Source: UBA9647 sp049522195 (GTDB taxonomy: Bacteria > Bacteroidota > Ignavibacteria > UBA10030). Taken from it: 55,437 nucleotides of DNA. The notes under the pieces are model-generated. The model was not told where the DNA came from. It searched no databases and saw only the letters and a program-made list of their open reading frames with translations. A program made the position numbers and the translations under genes. Below are positions 16,473 through 26,121 of this stretch, piece after piece (positions within the stretch are counted from its first letter, which is position 1; each line of letters begins with the position of its first letter). Location of the stretch: positions 1 through 55,437 of the forward strand of contig JBEKOB010000024.1 of the NCBI GenBank assembly GCA_049522195.1, read 5' to 3'.

Positions 16473-19202
16473 ATGCGCCGCACCATGTCTCTATTCTCCA
16501 TAAGCTTTTTCGTCAGTGCCATCTTCTTCTTGAGTGGTTCAAATCTCGCTGCTCAGTGCAAGCAGGAGGGGAGCTCGGTCGTTTGTCGCGATGCCCGATT
16601 TCAATTCCTCTCACCGACCTCCATCAGAATGGAATTTGCTCCGGGGAGCGATTTCCTGGATGCACCGACTGTCGTCGTTCAGAAACGCGAATTCAAGCCA
16701 GTTCAAATCGAGGTGTGGGCGGACAAGGAGTGGCTGGTCGTCAAGACATCGAAGCTCTTCCTCCGTTACAGGGTCAATTCCGGCCGGTTCACAAAAGATA
16801 ACCTGAGCCTCACCTTCAAGGGGGAGAAGAAGCCTTTCTGGACTCCGGCGGACTCCGATCGGACAAACCTCGGAGGCATTTCCACTTCGCTCGACGGCTT
16901 GCGCAAAGATCGCATGCCAGGAGGTGAAAGAGGAATCCTCAGCCGAAGCGGAATCACAGTGCTGGATGACAGCCGTTCGCCGGCGTGGGATCCGTCAACC
17001 GAGTGGATTGCACCGCGCAGACAGGTCGGCAACCAGGACTGGTTCTTCTTCTACTATGGCTCCGACTACGCGCAGATGTTGAAGTGGTACATGGAATTAT
17101 GCGGACCAATCCCGATGATCCCGCGCTACACGCTGGGTGCCTGGATCACGGATCTGAACTATGAATATCTTCCCGGTACGAAGGTCGTCGATAATTTCAA
17201 GTACACAGACAAAGACGTGATGAAAATCGTCGATCGGTTCAGGTCTGAAGGCATTCCCCTGGATGTTCTCGTGCTCGATTTTGCGTGGCACAAATTTGGA
17301 TGGAAGGGGGGATATGATTGGAGTCCGATCTTCCCTCAGCCGAAAGAGTTCCTCGATTGGGCGCACAAGAGTGGTTTGAAGATTTCCCTGAACGACCACC
17401 CGGGATATGGCAAGGAGAGCGTCCTTTCGGATGAGGACAGCCACGCTGCGGCGGTTCGGACGGAGCTGAGATTGCCCGCCCCGGAAAAAGCCACATACAA
17501 CCTCGATCTCGCAACAGGTTGGAAGTTCAAGACCGATCCTTCGGATGTCGGCATGAAGGAAAAATGGTTTGCCATGGACAAGAAGATTGACGATTGGGCA
17601 ACGATCCAGGCCGGAAAACCGTGGGAAGAACAGGGATATCCCGGCTACGATGGTGTGGCGTGGTACCGGCAGACGATATCGCCTCCCGTGAACATGCCGT
17701 TCGGAAATCTCTACCTGGTCTTCGGCGGTGTCGATGATGAGTACGATCTCTACATCAACGATAGTCTCATTACCCACTTCGGCTCGAAGGGGAACAGCAT
17801 GTATAATAGCGCCTCTTCGACTGAGGTGAGCGGCCTCATCAGGCGCGGCGAAAACAACGTGATCGCACTCCGTGTCAACGATTGGGGCGGCGATGGAGGG
17901 CTCACATTCGCTCCATGGACGATCGCCAACAAACCGCCGGCAAAAGGCATACGTTTCAATCTAGCCAACAAGATGCACGCCCAGGCTTTCATGGATATCC
18001 TGCACAATCCTCTGATCGATCAGGGAGTGGACTTCTGGTGGGTTGATGGCGGCTCGGGTGCGGTGGACATGCCCGGACTGAATCCACAGCTCTGGACGAA
18101 TCGTGTGTTCTATGATTTTACGCAAGATCACACGAAGAAGAGAGGGTTTATCTTCAGTCGGTATGGCGGATTGGGCAGTCACAAGTATCCCGCGTTCTTC
18201 ACCGGCGATACGTATTCGCAATGGGAAGTGCTCGCCTACCAGGTTCCCTATACCGCAAAAGGTGGAAATGTCCTGACGCCCTATATCACACACGACATCG
18301 GTGGGTTTATCGGACCGAATACCAGTTTTGATCTGTACGCTCGCTGGGTGCAGTTCGGTGTCTTCAGCCCGTTCCTGAGATTGCATTCGGCGCACGAAAA
18401 TCCGGAGGAGGGGAATGTCAGGATGCCATGGACGTACGGCGACAAGGGAATCGCCCTCGCGAAGAAGTTTTTCAATCTACGCTACAATCTGATCCCATAT
18501 ATCTACACGTACTGCCGCGAGGCTACGGATCACGCTCTGCCGATCGTTCGTCCGCTCTATCTTGAATATCCATCGGTCAGCAAGGCGTACAATTATCCGG
18601 GCGAGTATATGTTTGGGAAGGAATTTCTCGTTGCTCCGATAGCCGATTCGGCGGCGGAGAAGGAAGTGTACTTACCCCCCGGTGAATGGATCGACTACTT
18701 CACGGGGCAGAAATATGCCGGAGACAAGACGATCCGCGAGAAGTATCCGCTTGATCACATGCCTTTGTTTGTGAAGGCGGGATCCATCATCCCGATGCAA
18801 CCTAATATGGCGTATTCGGATCAGAAGCCGCTCGAGACGATGGTCGTCGATGTATATGCTTCCGACAAGGGATCGTTCTCGCTGTATGAGGATGATGGCA
18901 ACTCGTTGGAGTACAAGACCGGCAAATCAGCCTGGACCCCGCTAGCGTTCACCAAGGCGGGTGGCAAGACAGAGGTATCCGTCGGTCCAACGAAAGGTGC
19001 ATACACTGGCCAACCGGCAACGAGAGCGTATGAAGTTCGCGTTCATGGAGTCACAAAGCCGGGTTCAGTGACTGTGAACAACAAGAAGGTGGAGATGGGT
19101 ACAGGCAAAGAAGCGTGGTCGTGGGACAAGGATAAATCTGTTGTGACCGTCACGGTTGAAGCAAGGAAGCTTCGGGAAACCGTGAAGGTGGTGCTGCAGT
19201 AA
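16473..19202 (+). CDS. Secreted GH31 glycosidase with an inserted jelly-roll-like module
   Basis: The 909-aa product has a signal peptide (MRRTMSLFSISFFVSAIFF, cleaved near NLAAQ), an N-terminal beta domain, and a GH31 barrel starting near PRYTLGAWITDLNYEY. The nucleophile is D525 in DFWWVDGGSG and the acid/base is D579 in FFTGDTYSQWE; RLHSAHENPEE follows. Substrate could be alpha-glucoside or alpha-xyloside. Between NDHPGYG (about residue 310) and GIRFNLANK (about 488), roughly 170 residues are inserted that look like a sugar-binding jelly roll of the GH2 kind (GVAWYRQTI, LVFGGVDDEYDLYIND, NNVIALRVNDWGGDGG). The ATG at 16473 has GAGG at optimal distance. Confidence 0.9.
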   Translation: MRRTMSLFSISFFVSAIFFLSGSNLAAQCKQEGSSVVCRDARFQFLSPTSIRMEFAPGSDFLDAPTVVVQKREFKPVQIEVWADKEWLVVKTSKLFLRYRVNSGRFTKDNLSLTFKGEKKPFWTPADSDRTNLGGISTSLDGLRKDRMPGGERGILSRSGITVLDDSRSPAWDPSTEWIAPRRQVGNQDWFFFYYGSDYAQMLKWYMELCGPIPMIPRYTLGAWITDLNYEYLPGTKVVDNFKYTDKDVMKIVDRFRSEGIPLDVLVLDFAWHKFGWKGGYDWSPIFPQPKEFLDWAHKSGLKISLNDHPGYGKESVLSDEDSHAAAVRTELRLPAPEKATYNLDLATGWKFKTDPSDVGMKEKWFAMDKKIDDWATIQAGKPWEEQGYPGYDGVAWYRQTISPPVNMPFGNLYLVFGGVDDEYDLYINDSLITHFGSKGNSMYNSASSTEVSGLIRRGENNVIALRVNDWGGDGGLTFAPWTIANKPPAKGIRFNLANKMHAQAFMDILHNPLIDQGVDFWWVDGGSGAVDMPGLNPQLWTNRVFYDFTQDHTKKRGFIFSRYGGLGSHKYPAFFTGDTYSQWEVLAYQVPYTAKGGNVLTPYITHDIGGFIGPNTSFDLYARWVQFGVFSPFLRLHSAHENPEEGNVRMPWTYGDKGIALAKKFFNLRYNLIPYIYTYCREATDHALPIVRPLYLEYPSVSKAYNYPGEYMFGKEFLVAPIADSAAEKEVYLPPGEWIDYFTGQKYAGDKTIREKYPLDHMPLFVKAGSIIPMQPNMAYSDQKPLETMVVDVYASDKGSFSLYEDDGNSLEYKTGKSAWTPLAFTKAGGKTEVSVGPTKGAYTGQPATRAYEVRVHGVTKPGSVTVNNKKVEMGTGKEAWSWDKDKSVVTVTVEARKLRETVKVVLQ

Positions 19203-19234
19203 TTGCCGCCTTCCCATCAGACTCGTGAACAGCA

Positions 19235-19265
19235 CGCCGCCCGACCCTTTGGCCGGGCGGTGGCG
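19235..19265 (+). terminator. Hairpin downstream of the GH31 gene
   Basis: CGCCGCCCG (19235-19243) pairs with CGGGCGG(T)G (19254-19262). There is no T run directly after it; it may act with the next hairpin. Confidence 0.5.
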
Positions 19266-19301
19266 TATCTGTCAGAAGAATTACTCAGAGGTTACCAGAA
19301 C

Positions 19302-19337
19302 AGAAAGCCCCCGATCATTGGGGGCTTTCTGGTTTTT
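19302..19337. terminator. Bidirectional terminator between converging genes
   Basis: AGAAAGCCCCC (19302-19312) pairs perfectly with GGGGGCTTTCT (19320-19330), followed by TTTTT on the plus strand. It separates the GH31 gene from the converging BNR gene, whose stop is at 19378. Confidence 0.85.
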
Positions 19338-19377
19338 GCAGGTAGGGTTGAACGCTGCCGCGGCAAATGGACGCTCA

Positions 19378-22300
19378 CTACTTCTTTTCCCATTCCTCTC
19401 GTGTCAGGAGCAGGATCGGTTTTGACCCTTTCGCTGCAAGCTGAGAGTTGACGTCTTTGAGCTGTTTGTCGCACCATGCCTTGAACTCGCCCGAAAGGTC
19501 CGCCAGCTCGTGAATAAGGGCATCCGCCCGCTCGACCTGCGTCTGTGATGGTTTGCCGTCATAGCCATTGACGGAGCCATAGAGATTCGAAGCAAACTCG
19601 CGCAGCCGCTCTTCCCCTGTGATCATTCCGCCTTCTTTTGTAGCGACGATCTTTTTCCTGAATCCATCCGCTTCCTCTGACAGTGACCGCAATCGGGTTG
19701 TGAGAGGATCCCCAGATGCCAGTTTCGCCGCACGCTCCTCGAGCGACGATCGCACACCATTGATCTGATCGACGGTGAAGGTCATGTCTTCCAGCAATCC
19801 GAATACCTTCATCAGAAGGGCCGAACGCTCCTTACGGTCTTCCATCGTATGAATCGCGCGTGGGTCACCTATCACGGTTAGCTGAGTCGTGTAGACGTTT
19901 TTGTCCTTTGTTAGCTTGATGGTGTAGGTACCTGGGAGGACGCGCGGACCGTAGGCGGCGGCGAAGACACCTGTTGCTCCCGATGGGACTCTCGGTGGTT
20001 TCGTTCGCATCGACCACGTCGCTCGGTTCAGGCCCCGGCGTTTGCTGCTTTGGATCGTTCCAAGGGATTTGCCGGCGGCGTCGAAGACCTCCATCTTCAG
20101 ATCACCGAAAATGTGGCGCTTCTTCTGGTAGTAGGTGATCACTGCATCATCTGTCGGATTGGGCCCGGTGAACGCAGCGTCGCCATTGACCCATCCGCCA
20201 CCGGCTGGAAGAGCCTGGACAACAGGATTGGAAGGGATGAAAGCAATTTCCTTGTTGAGGATTTCCGGCGTCAGGGTGCGGAGAGGAGAGATATCGTCAA
20301 CGATCCAGATACCGCGGCCGTGAGTCGCGATGATGAGATCGTTGTCCCGAGGATGAACCACCAGATCGCGGACTGCAACGTTCGGGAGGTCGCCTCCTTT
20401 GTACTGTGCCCACTGCGCGCCTCCATCGAGGGTGATCCAGAGGCCCAGTTCGGTTCCCAGGAAGAGCAGGTTCTTGCTCACGAGATCTTCCTTGATAACA
20501 TGCGCGTAACCTTTGACCGGTCCCGCGTCCGGGGAAACGATTGGGAACCACGATTTACCGAAATCAGTGGTCTTGTATACATAAGGGCGCATGTTGCCAA
20601 CCATATGATAATCAACGGTGACGTATGCAGTTCCCTCATCGAAATGCCCGGCCTCAATGGAAGAGATCCAGGCGGTTTTCGGCAGGTCCTTGATATTGCT
20701 GGCCTCGTTTTCCCATGTCTTTCCACCGTCCCGCGTGACTTGTATGTTGCCGTCATCTGTGCCGACCCAAATGAGGTTCGGATTTCTCGGAGATTCGGTG
20801 ATTGCGTAGATCGATGTATGCATCTCGGCCGCGGAATTGTCAATCGTAACTCCACCCGATTGTTCCTGCTTCTGCTTCTCCGGGTCGTTCGTCGTCAGGT
20901 CGGGTGAAATCCTGTCCCACGTCTGGCCGCGATCGCCGGAACGGAAAAGAAATTGTGCACCGATGTAGACAGTCCCTTTTTGAGTGGGGCTCACGTGGAT
21001 CGGTGTATTCCAGTTGAATCGCAGCTTTCCCTCTTTGTACTGTGGAAGTGGTTGGATATCACGTGACTCATGCGTCTTACGATTGACGCGTCCGATGGTG
21101 CCTCCTTGAGCTTCGGCGTAGATATAGTCCGGGTCTGATGGGTCCGCAAACATCCAGAACCCGTCGCCCCCGTACATGTTTTCCCATTGATAATTCGTGA
21201 TACCACCGGGGTATTGTGACGAACCGACCCAGGAGCTGTTGTCCTGCAATCCGCCATAGACGTGATAAGGTCGATCCATATCGACGCTGACGTGATAGAA
21301 CTGCGACACGGGGAGATTATCCCCCTTCCACCACTTGTTGCCCCCGTCATACGAATACCACATCCCGCCGTCATCCCCGGTGAGCACGTGATCTGTGTTC
21401 TCTGGATCGATCCAGACATCGTGGAAATCCCCGTGTGCGCCCCCCGAGATATTGCTGAAACTCTTGCCCCCGTTCGTGCTCATGATGAGTGGACCGTCGG
21501 GTTTGTAGATCTTATTTTCGTCTTTTGGATCGACGATCAGGTGGGCAAAGTAGAACGGCCGCCACACCATGCTTTGGCTTCGGTCGAGCGCCTTCCAGGT
21601 TTTACCTCCGTCATCGGAGCGATAGAGCGCATTTTTTGGTGGCTCAGCTTCGATGAACGCGTAGACAACATTCGGATTTGACTGCGCTACTGTGACGGCG
21701 ACCCGTCCCCACGGTTTCGATGGAAGTCCCGGCGCAGATTTTTCGGTCAATTCGACCCACGTGTCTCCGCCATCTGTGGTCTTGAAGAGTCCGCTTCCAC
21801 TCGGCGCACCAGCGCTATCGCCGCCTGAGCGGAATGTCCACCCCTTGCGCCTGAAATCCCACATACCGGCGTAGAGGGTCTTTGGATTCTTCAGATCCAT
21901 AGAGATCATCGATGAACCCGTGGAGGCGTTCGATCCCTTCAGCACGTTTTTCCACGTCTTCCCGCCGTCGTTGGTTTTGTAGACTCCTCGCTCATTGCTG
22001 TCGCTCCAAAGCTTTCCCGGTACCGCAACATACACGACATCAGTATTGGACGGATCAACCAGGATGCGGGCAATCCTCTCAGATTCTTTGAGTCCCAGAT
22101 TAGCCCAGGTTTCCCCTCCATCGACTGACTTGTAGATGCCGTCGCCGATGGAAACGCTGTTACGGGACCAGGTCTCGCCAGTACCCACCCATACAACCTT
22201 TGGGTTCTTGGGGTCAATTGTGACCGCACCGATTGATTGCACGGCCTCCTTGTCGAATACCGGTTTGAAGGTTGTCCCGCCGTTGACCGATTTCCACACG

Positions 22301-22542
22301 CCTCCGCTCGCTGAACCTACGAATACGGTAAGCCGATTCCCCTCGTGCACCGCGTCGAGAGCCGAGATCCGGCCACTCATCGCAGCCGATCCGATATTGC
22401 GTGCCCCCAGGCCTGAGATGGTCTCAGCGTCAACTTTGACAGGTTTCGTTTGTTGCGGGTTCTGTCCTTGCATCGGTTGGGTGAGGAGAATGCCGGTGAA
22501 GAGGATGGTTGTCAGGAACCAATTGAATGTTTTTGTTTTCAT
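19378..22542 (-). CDS. Secreted BNR/Asp-box beta-propeller protein (VPS10/sortilin-like, glycosidase-annotated family)
   Basis: The 1054-aa product has a signal peptide (MKTKTFNWFLTTILFTGILL, cleaved near PMQGQ) and many Asp-box repeats: SVDGGETWA, TNDGGKTWK, TTDGGDTWV, RSDDGGKTWK, SGDRGQTWD, TRDGGKTWE and TTDFGKSWF. These form one or two large propellers over about 760 residues. The C-terminal 280 residues start with a beta-type part (LKMEVFDAAGKSLG), followed by charged helices from about residue 880. Family members are often labelled glycosyl hydrolase, but no catalytic residues can be named from sequence, and binding to protein or polysaccharide is equally likely. It follows the LolA-like gene by 51 bases on the same strand. 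Confidence 0.85.
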   Translation of the reverse strand: MKTKTFNWFLTTILFTGILLTQPMQGQNPQQTKPVKVDAETISGLGARNIGSAAMSGRISALDAVHEGNRLTVFVGSASGGVWKSVNGGTTFKPVFDKEAVQSIGAVTIDPKNPKVVWVGTGETWSRNSVSIGDGIYKSVDGGETWANLGLKESERIARILVDPSNTDVVYVAVPGKLWSDSNERGVYKTNDGGKTWKNVLKGSNASTGSSMISMDLKNPKTLYAGMWDFRRKGWTFRSGGDSAGAPSGSGLFKTTDGGDTWVELTEKSAPGLPSKPWGRVAVTVAQSNPNVVYAFIEAEPPKNALYRSDDGGKTWKALDRSQSMVWRPFYFAHLIVDPKDENKIYKPDGPLIMSTNGGKSFSNISGGAHGDFHDVWIDPENTDHVLTGDDGGMWYSYDGGNKWWKGDNLPVSQFYHVSVDMDRPYHVYGGLQDNSSWVGSSQYPGGITNYQWENMYGGDGFWMFADPSDPDYIYAEAQGGTIGRVNRKTHESRDIQPLPQYKEGKLRFNWNTPIHVSPTQKGTVYIGAQFLFRSGDRGQTWDRISPDLTTNDPEKQKQEQSGGVTIDNSAAEMHTSIYAITESPRNPNLIWVGTDDGNIQVTRDGGKTWENEASNIKDLPKTAWISSIEAGHFDEGTAYVTVDYHMVGNMRPYVYKTTDFGKSWFPIVSPDAGPVKGYAHVIKEDLVSKNLLFLGTELGLWITLDGGAQWAQYKGGDLPNVAVRDLVVHPRDNDLIIATHGRGIWIVDDISPLRTLTPEILNKEIAFIPSNPVVQALPAGGGWVNGDAAFTGPNPTDDAVITYYQKKRHIFGDLKMEVFDAAGKSLGTIQSSKRRGLNRATWSMRTKPPRVPSGATGVFAAAYGPRVLPGTYTIKLTKDKNVYTTQLTVIGDPRAIHTMEDRKERSALLMKVFGLLEDMTFTVDQINGVRSSLEERAAKLASGDPLTTRLRSLSEEADGFRKKIVATKEGGMITGEERLREFASNLYGSVNGYDGKPSQTQVERADALIHELADLSGEFKAWCDKQLKDVNSQLAAKGSKPILLLTREEWEKK

Positions 22543-22593
22543 TGCTGTCGATGTCTTTCGTAGTAGAGGTTCGCAAACTTGGTCAAAGGACTG

Positions 22594-23352
22594 CTACCGA
22601 GGTTTTGCTGCGACTGACGGTTTGGCAAAACGCTTGCTGTCAATCGGAACATTGGCTTCGATCTTTTCGTAGGCAACTTTCGACTTGTTCGGGTTCCCCT
22701 TCACATTTGTTTCGACCGAGAATGGTTGGTACCACCCGGAAACCTCTTTGTATTCGCCAAGCGACACCTCGTACTCCCGCTCTGCACCACGCACGGTCCG
22801 CTTGATATCTATCTTGATCGGGACGTAGTAATCCGTATCCATATAATAGATGCGCGTGTCACCGCTCGCGAGCACTACCTTGAGTTTGTATGCATCGGTG
22901 CCGTCGACAGGATCCAGGCCGAGATACTCAATCTTGTTCCCCTTCTGCTTGTAGTTTACGAGGGGACCATCAAAATCAGAGTCCTCGATGATCGATTTCA
23001 TTTCCTCTTCCTCGAGCGACTCGGCATCTTTCTTCCCCTCCCATGGCTGGATTTTCCATCCGACGTTTCCATCGTACGCTGTTGTTCCCGTGAGACCCTG
23101 AATGGTGAAATCCTGACGAACCATGTTCGGACGCTTGTACTCTTCAACAATCGGAGCCTCGAATCCCCCACCGCCGATGAACTTTCCGGTACGCCGGAGT
23201 GTCTTAATCGCACTGATCTTATCAGCGCCGCCGATTGCTTTCACATACTTCGTGACCAGCTCATCAGCGGTCTGTGCTGATGCCATGCTGGCACAAATTG
23301 CCAGACCTATGATTGCAGCAAGTACGGTACGCGTAGAGACCTCCTCGCTCAA
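22594..23352 (-). CDS. LolA-like outer-membrane lipoprotein-sorting family protein, exported
   Basis: About 246-252 residues, with a signal peptide (TVLAAIIGLAICASMASAQ) followed by TADELVTKYVKAIGGADKI, the usual opening of this family, and repeated beta strands such as GNVGWKIQPWEGKK and TRIYYMDTDYYVPIKIDI. Proteins of this fold bind lipidated partners or hydrophobic ligands in the periplasm. The listed frame begins at a TTG (23352) with no good ribosome-binding site. A strong GAGGAGG lies inside it, five bases before an in-frame ACG at 23334 that would give an ideal signal peptide starting (M)RTVLAAIIG. It is cotranscribed with the large BNR gene. Confidence 0.75.
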   Translation of the reverse strand: MSEEVSTRTVLAAIIGLAICASMASAQTADELVTKYVKAIGGADKISAIKTLRRTGKFIGGGGFEAPIVEEYKRPNMVRQDFTIQGLTGTTAYDGNVGWKIQPWEGKKDAESLEEEEMKSIIEDSDFDGPLVNYKQKGNKIEYLGLDPVDGTDAYKLKVVLASGDTRIYYMDTDYYVPIKIDIKRTVRGAEREYEVSLGEYKEVSGWYQPFSVETNVKGNPNKSKVAYEKIEANVPIDSKRFAKPSVAAKPR

Positions 23353-23555
23353 TGCCAGAGCGGAATAAGGTGAGTAGTGGTTGGTCGCGTGACGCCTGAA
23401 AATTGCGGATTGCGGACTTGTGGTGAACGAAGCCGAACCATTGTCAATTTCGAATTCCTTGAATATTATCGGAATTCGGATGAACTGTCAACACCAAATC
23501 CGCTTTGACGCTATTGATGAATCCGTGTGGGTGGGAAAGAGTTCGCGGGTGATGG

Positions 23556-24038
23556 TTATTGAGACGATCGCTGTTGGAGAGGGAGGTCGAGCTCACGCGC
23601 AATTGAGTTCGCCAGTTTTTTTCCTTCGGTGCTGAATGGCCAGTAAAAGAGATACTTGATCGGATGATCCCGTTGAATGGACCTGACTGCGTCGGCAGCG
23701 AGCCCTCGGGCGAGTCCTTTGCCCCGATGCTCGGGGAGCACAAGCGCAGAACAGAGATAGACAGCATCGTATGACGCACCGATCGGTGTCTTCTCGAGCA
23801 GCTCGCGTTCGTTGATTTGCTCTGCGACGAACTCTTCCATCAGCCGCTGTGTTGTTGGGAGGACGAGGATCCAGACGATCGGACCATTCGCGTCTTTCTT
23901 TTCCGAGAGCGCGGCAGGATGAATCTTCCCGAGCCGTGACATGACCTCTTCGGTGACGGAGATTTGATCCGGATCGTTCTTCGTCTCGAAGAATTCGTCC
24001 GCGAGTTGTATCATTCTTTGTAGATTGTCTTCTTGCAC
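23556..24038 (-). CDS. GNAT family N-acetyltransferase
   Basis: The 160-aa product shows the acetyl-CoA-binding motif A of GNAT enzymes, LVLPEHRGKGLARGLAADAV (the RGKGLA turn binds the pyrophosphate), preceded by the strand YDAVYLCSALV. The acceptor is unknown. The start is taken as GTG 24038; an ATG eight codons later (24014) is an alternative, and neither has a strong ribosome-binding site. The gene is divergent from malic enzyme, with 349 bases between them. Confidence 0.75.
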   Translation of the reverse strand: MQEDNLQRMIQLADEFFETKNDPDQISVTEEVMSRLGKIHPAALSEKKDANGPIVWILVLPTTQRLMEEFVAEQINERELLEKTPIGASYDAVYLCSALVLPEHRGKGLARGLAADAVRSIQRDHPIKYLFYWPFSTEGKKLANSIARELDLPLQQRSSQ

Positions 24039-24387
24039 GTTCTCAATTCCCCCAAACGGGAATTTCCCGGCCAGCGGTTCAGGTCCTGCCGCGTATGAAT
24101 GAAAAACTCTTTCTTTATTCGCACATCCAGAATCAAAATGGAAAAGTGGCGGCCGAAATGCAACATTTTTTCCGTTCTTTCAGGTATGGTACCTACTCTT
24201 CGGATGGTCGCAGGAGATGAGTCGAACAGGGTCTTATTCATGACTTTCCTCTTTTTGATACTTCGTCGAGCTGCCTGAAATAAAATCCCGGTATCGAGCT
24301 CTTCATCTTTCTTGTGCAGGAGATTATGATTAGATTGAGCCGTTCTTGTAGCACTATAATGCGTCACATCCATCGGAGAGCCAGTCC
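24039..24387. promoter_or_regulatory. Divergent intergenic region between the GNAT and malic enzyme genes
   Basis: No gene is seen. On the minus strand, TTGCATTT (from 24163) and CATTTTGA (from 24140) have the same 23-base spacing as the other promoters, with C in place of the first T of the -7 box; this would serve the GNAT gene. On the plus strand a TTGAGC...TATAAT pair near 24336-24361 has too short a spacer to trust. The region is richer in A/T than its surroundings. Confidence 0.4.
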
Positions 24388-26121
24388 ATGAAGAATTGCT
24401 CATTGAAAATTGATCCACTGACAAACGAAGAGTATCTGGAAGTCAGCTGCAGGGGGGAACAGGTGCTGCACGACCCATCCCTTAACAAAGGTTCCGCTTT
24501 CACAGAGGAGGAGCGCATCAGCCTGGGATTAGAAGGACTCCTGCGTCCGCGGATCTCGGATATAGAGACTCAACGCAAAAGAAACTATGAGATGTACGAG
24601 CGCAAACAAGATGAAATTGAACGATACATCTTTCTCCAGTCATTGTTGAATCGCAATGAAACCCTGTTTTACAGCGTGCTGTGTGCCAATCTGATCGAGA
24701 TGCTTCCGATCGTCTACACGCCGACGGTAGGGAAGGCTTGCATGATGCTCAGCCACATCACCCGGGATTTCCGCGGGATCTACATAAGTCCCGAAAACAT
24801 CGGGAGTATCGACAAGATTTTTCAGGAAGTATCCTTGCCGGAAGTCTCCTTGATCGTGGTGACGGACGGGGAAAGAATCCTCGGCCTTGGCGATCTTGGA
24901 TCAGACGGCATGGGAATCCCAGTCGGCAAGATCAACTTGTACGTCGCAGCAGGCGGGCTGCATCCGGCAACCTGTCTTCCTGTGTGCCTGGATGTCGGCA
25001 CCAACAACGAACGGCTCATCAATGACCCGCTCTACCTGGGGCACTGCGGCAAAAGGCTCGAAGGAAAAGAGTATGATGATTTCATCGAGCACTTTGTCCT
25101 CGGTGTGAAGCGGAATTTTCCGAATGCGCTGCTTCAGTGGGAGGATTTCGCGAAGCACAAGGCCTTCAAACTTCTCGATCGGTATCGCGATAGGATACTG
25201 TCATTCAACGATGATATCCAGGGGACAGGAGCTGTGTCCCTAGCCGCCCTGATGAGTGCGATGAAGATCAAGAAGCAGCGCTTCAACGATCAGCGGTTTG
25301 TCATTGTCGGCATGGGGCAGGCGGGCACCGGTATCGCTTCGAATATTCGCCGGATGTTGATAGAAGAGGGAGCATCCGAAGAGGAGGCTCAGAACAAGCT
25401 CTATGCATTCGATTTCCCCGGCCTTCTTGTCGATGATATGGCGGGACTGACGGAATACCAGAAGCCCTACGCTCAGAAACGCAGCAACCTCGCAGTCTGG
25501 AAGTTGGAATCACCCGGCACAATCAGCCTGATGGATGTACTGCGCAATGCCAAGCCAACGATCCTGATTGGCGTGACAGCAACGAACGGATTGTTCAATG
25601 CAGAAGTGCTTGGCCAGATGGCGAAAAACAATGATCGACCGATCATCTTCGCGCTTTCAAATCCGACTTCAAAATCAGAATGCACGGCTGAGGAGGTCGC
25701 GATCGCAACCAAAGGGAAGGGGTTGGTTGCCACCGGAAGTCCGTTCCCTCCGTTCAACTACGAGGGAAAGGCATTCACCACGTCGCAGTGCAACAACATG
25801 TTCATCTTCCCGGGCATCGGTCTCGGCGCATTGGTGAGCAAAGCGACGAAGATCACTACAAAAATGTTCCTGGCGGCAAGCAAGGCATTGAGTGCGTTCG
25901 TGACTCCGGAACAGCTCGCAAAGAACATGCTTTTGCCGCAACTGACCGACATTCGAAAGGTCTCCCTCCACGTGGCGAAGGCGGTTGCCGTTGAGGCCCG
26001 TGAGTCTGGTCTGGGAAGGCGGTTGAGTGATGATGAATTGGGCCGCGTGATCGAGAAGGCTCAGTGGGAACCACACTACTATCACTACAAGCCGAAACAG
26101 GGGGGGCAGGGCGATCGTTAA
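24388..26121 (+). CDS. maeA: NAD-dependent malic enzyme
   Basis: This enzyme oxidatively decarboxylates malate to pyruvate. The 577-aa length matches the large eukaryote-like/SfcA class. Visible blocks are RNETLFYSVLCANLIEML, YTPTVGKACMMLSHI (the conserved tyrosine region), VTDGERILGLGDLGSDGMGI, NNERLINDPLYLG, LSFNDDIQGTGAVSLAAL (metal ligands in NDDIQGT) and the Rossmann glycines GMGQAGTGIA. ALSNPTSKSECTAEEV and NNMFIFPGIGLGALV follow. The ATG at 24388 has GGAGAG upstream. It stands alone with its own terminator and links the TCA cycle to pyruvate. Confidence 0.95.
   Translation: MKNCSLKIDPLTNEEYLEVSCRGEQVLHDPSLNKGSAFTEEERISLGLEGLLRPRISDIETQRKRNYEMYERKQDEIERYIFLQSLLNRNETLFYSVLCANLIEMLPIVYTPTVGKACMMLSHITRDFRGIYISPENIGSIDKIFQEVSLPEVSLIVVTDGERILGLGDLGSDGMGIPVGKINLYVAAGGLHPATCLPVCLDVGTNNERLINDPLYLGHCGKRLEGKEYDDFIEHFVLGVKRNFPNALLQWEDFAKHKAFKLLDRYRDRILSFNDDIQGTGAVSLAALMSAMKIKKQRFNDQRFVIVGMGQAGTGIASNIRRMLIEEGASEEEAQNKLYAFDFPGLLVDDMAGLTEYQKPYAQKRSNLAVWKLESPGTISLMDVLRNAKPTILIGVTATNGLFNAEVLGQMAKNNDRPIIFALSNPTSKSECTAEEVAIATKGKGLVATGSPFPPFNYEGKAFTTSQCNNMFIFPGIGLGALVSKATKITTKMFLAASKALSAFVTPEQLAKNMLLPQLTDIRKVSLHVAKAVAVEARESGLGRRLSDDELGRVIEKAQWEPHYYHYKPKQGGQGDR

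Noticed and set aside
20050..20907. 285-residue plus-strand frame
   Set aside because: Antisense to the BNR propeller gene; composition is that of a mirror frame.
24330..24365. Sigma70-type TTGAGC/TATAAT promoter for malic enzyme
   Set aside because: Only 14 bases separate the boxes, too few for a standard promoter, and the organism seems to use TAnnTTTG boxes.
24011..24424. 137-residue minus-strand frame across the malic enzyme start
   Set aside because: Would overlap the malic enzyme ribosome-binding site and the GNAT promoter; no motif or ribosome-binding site.
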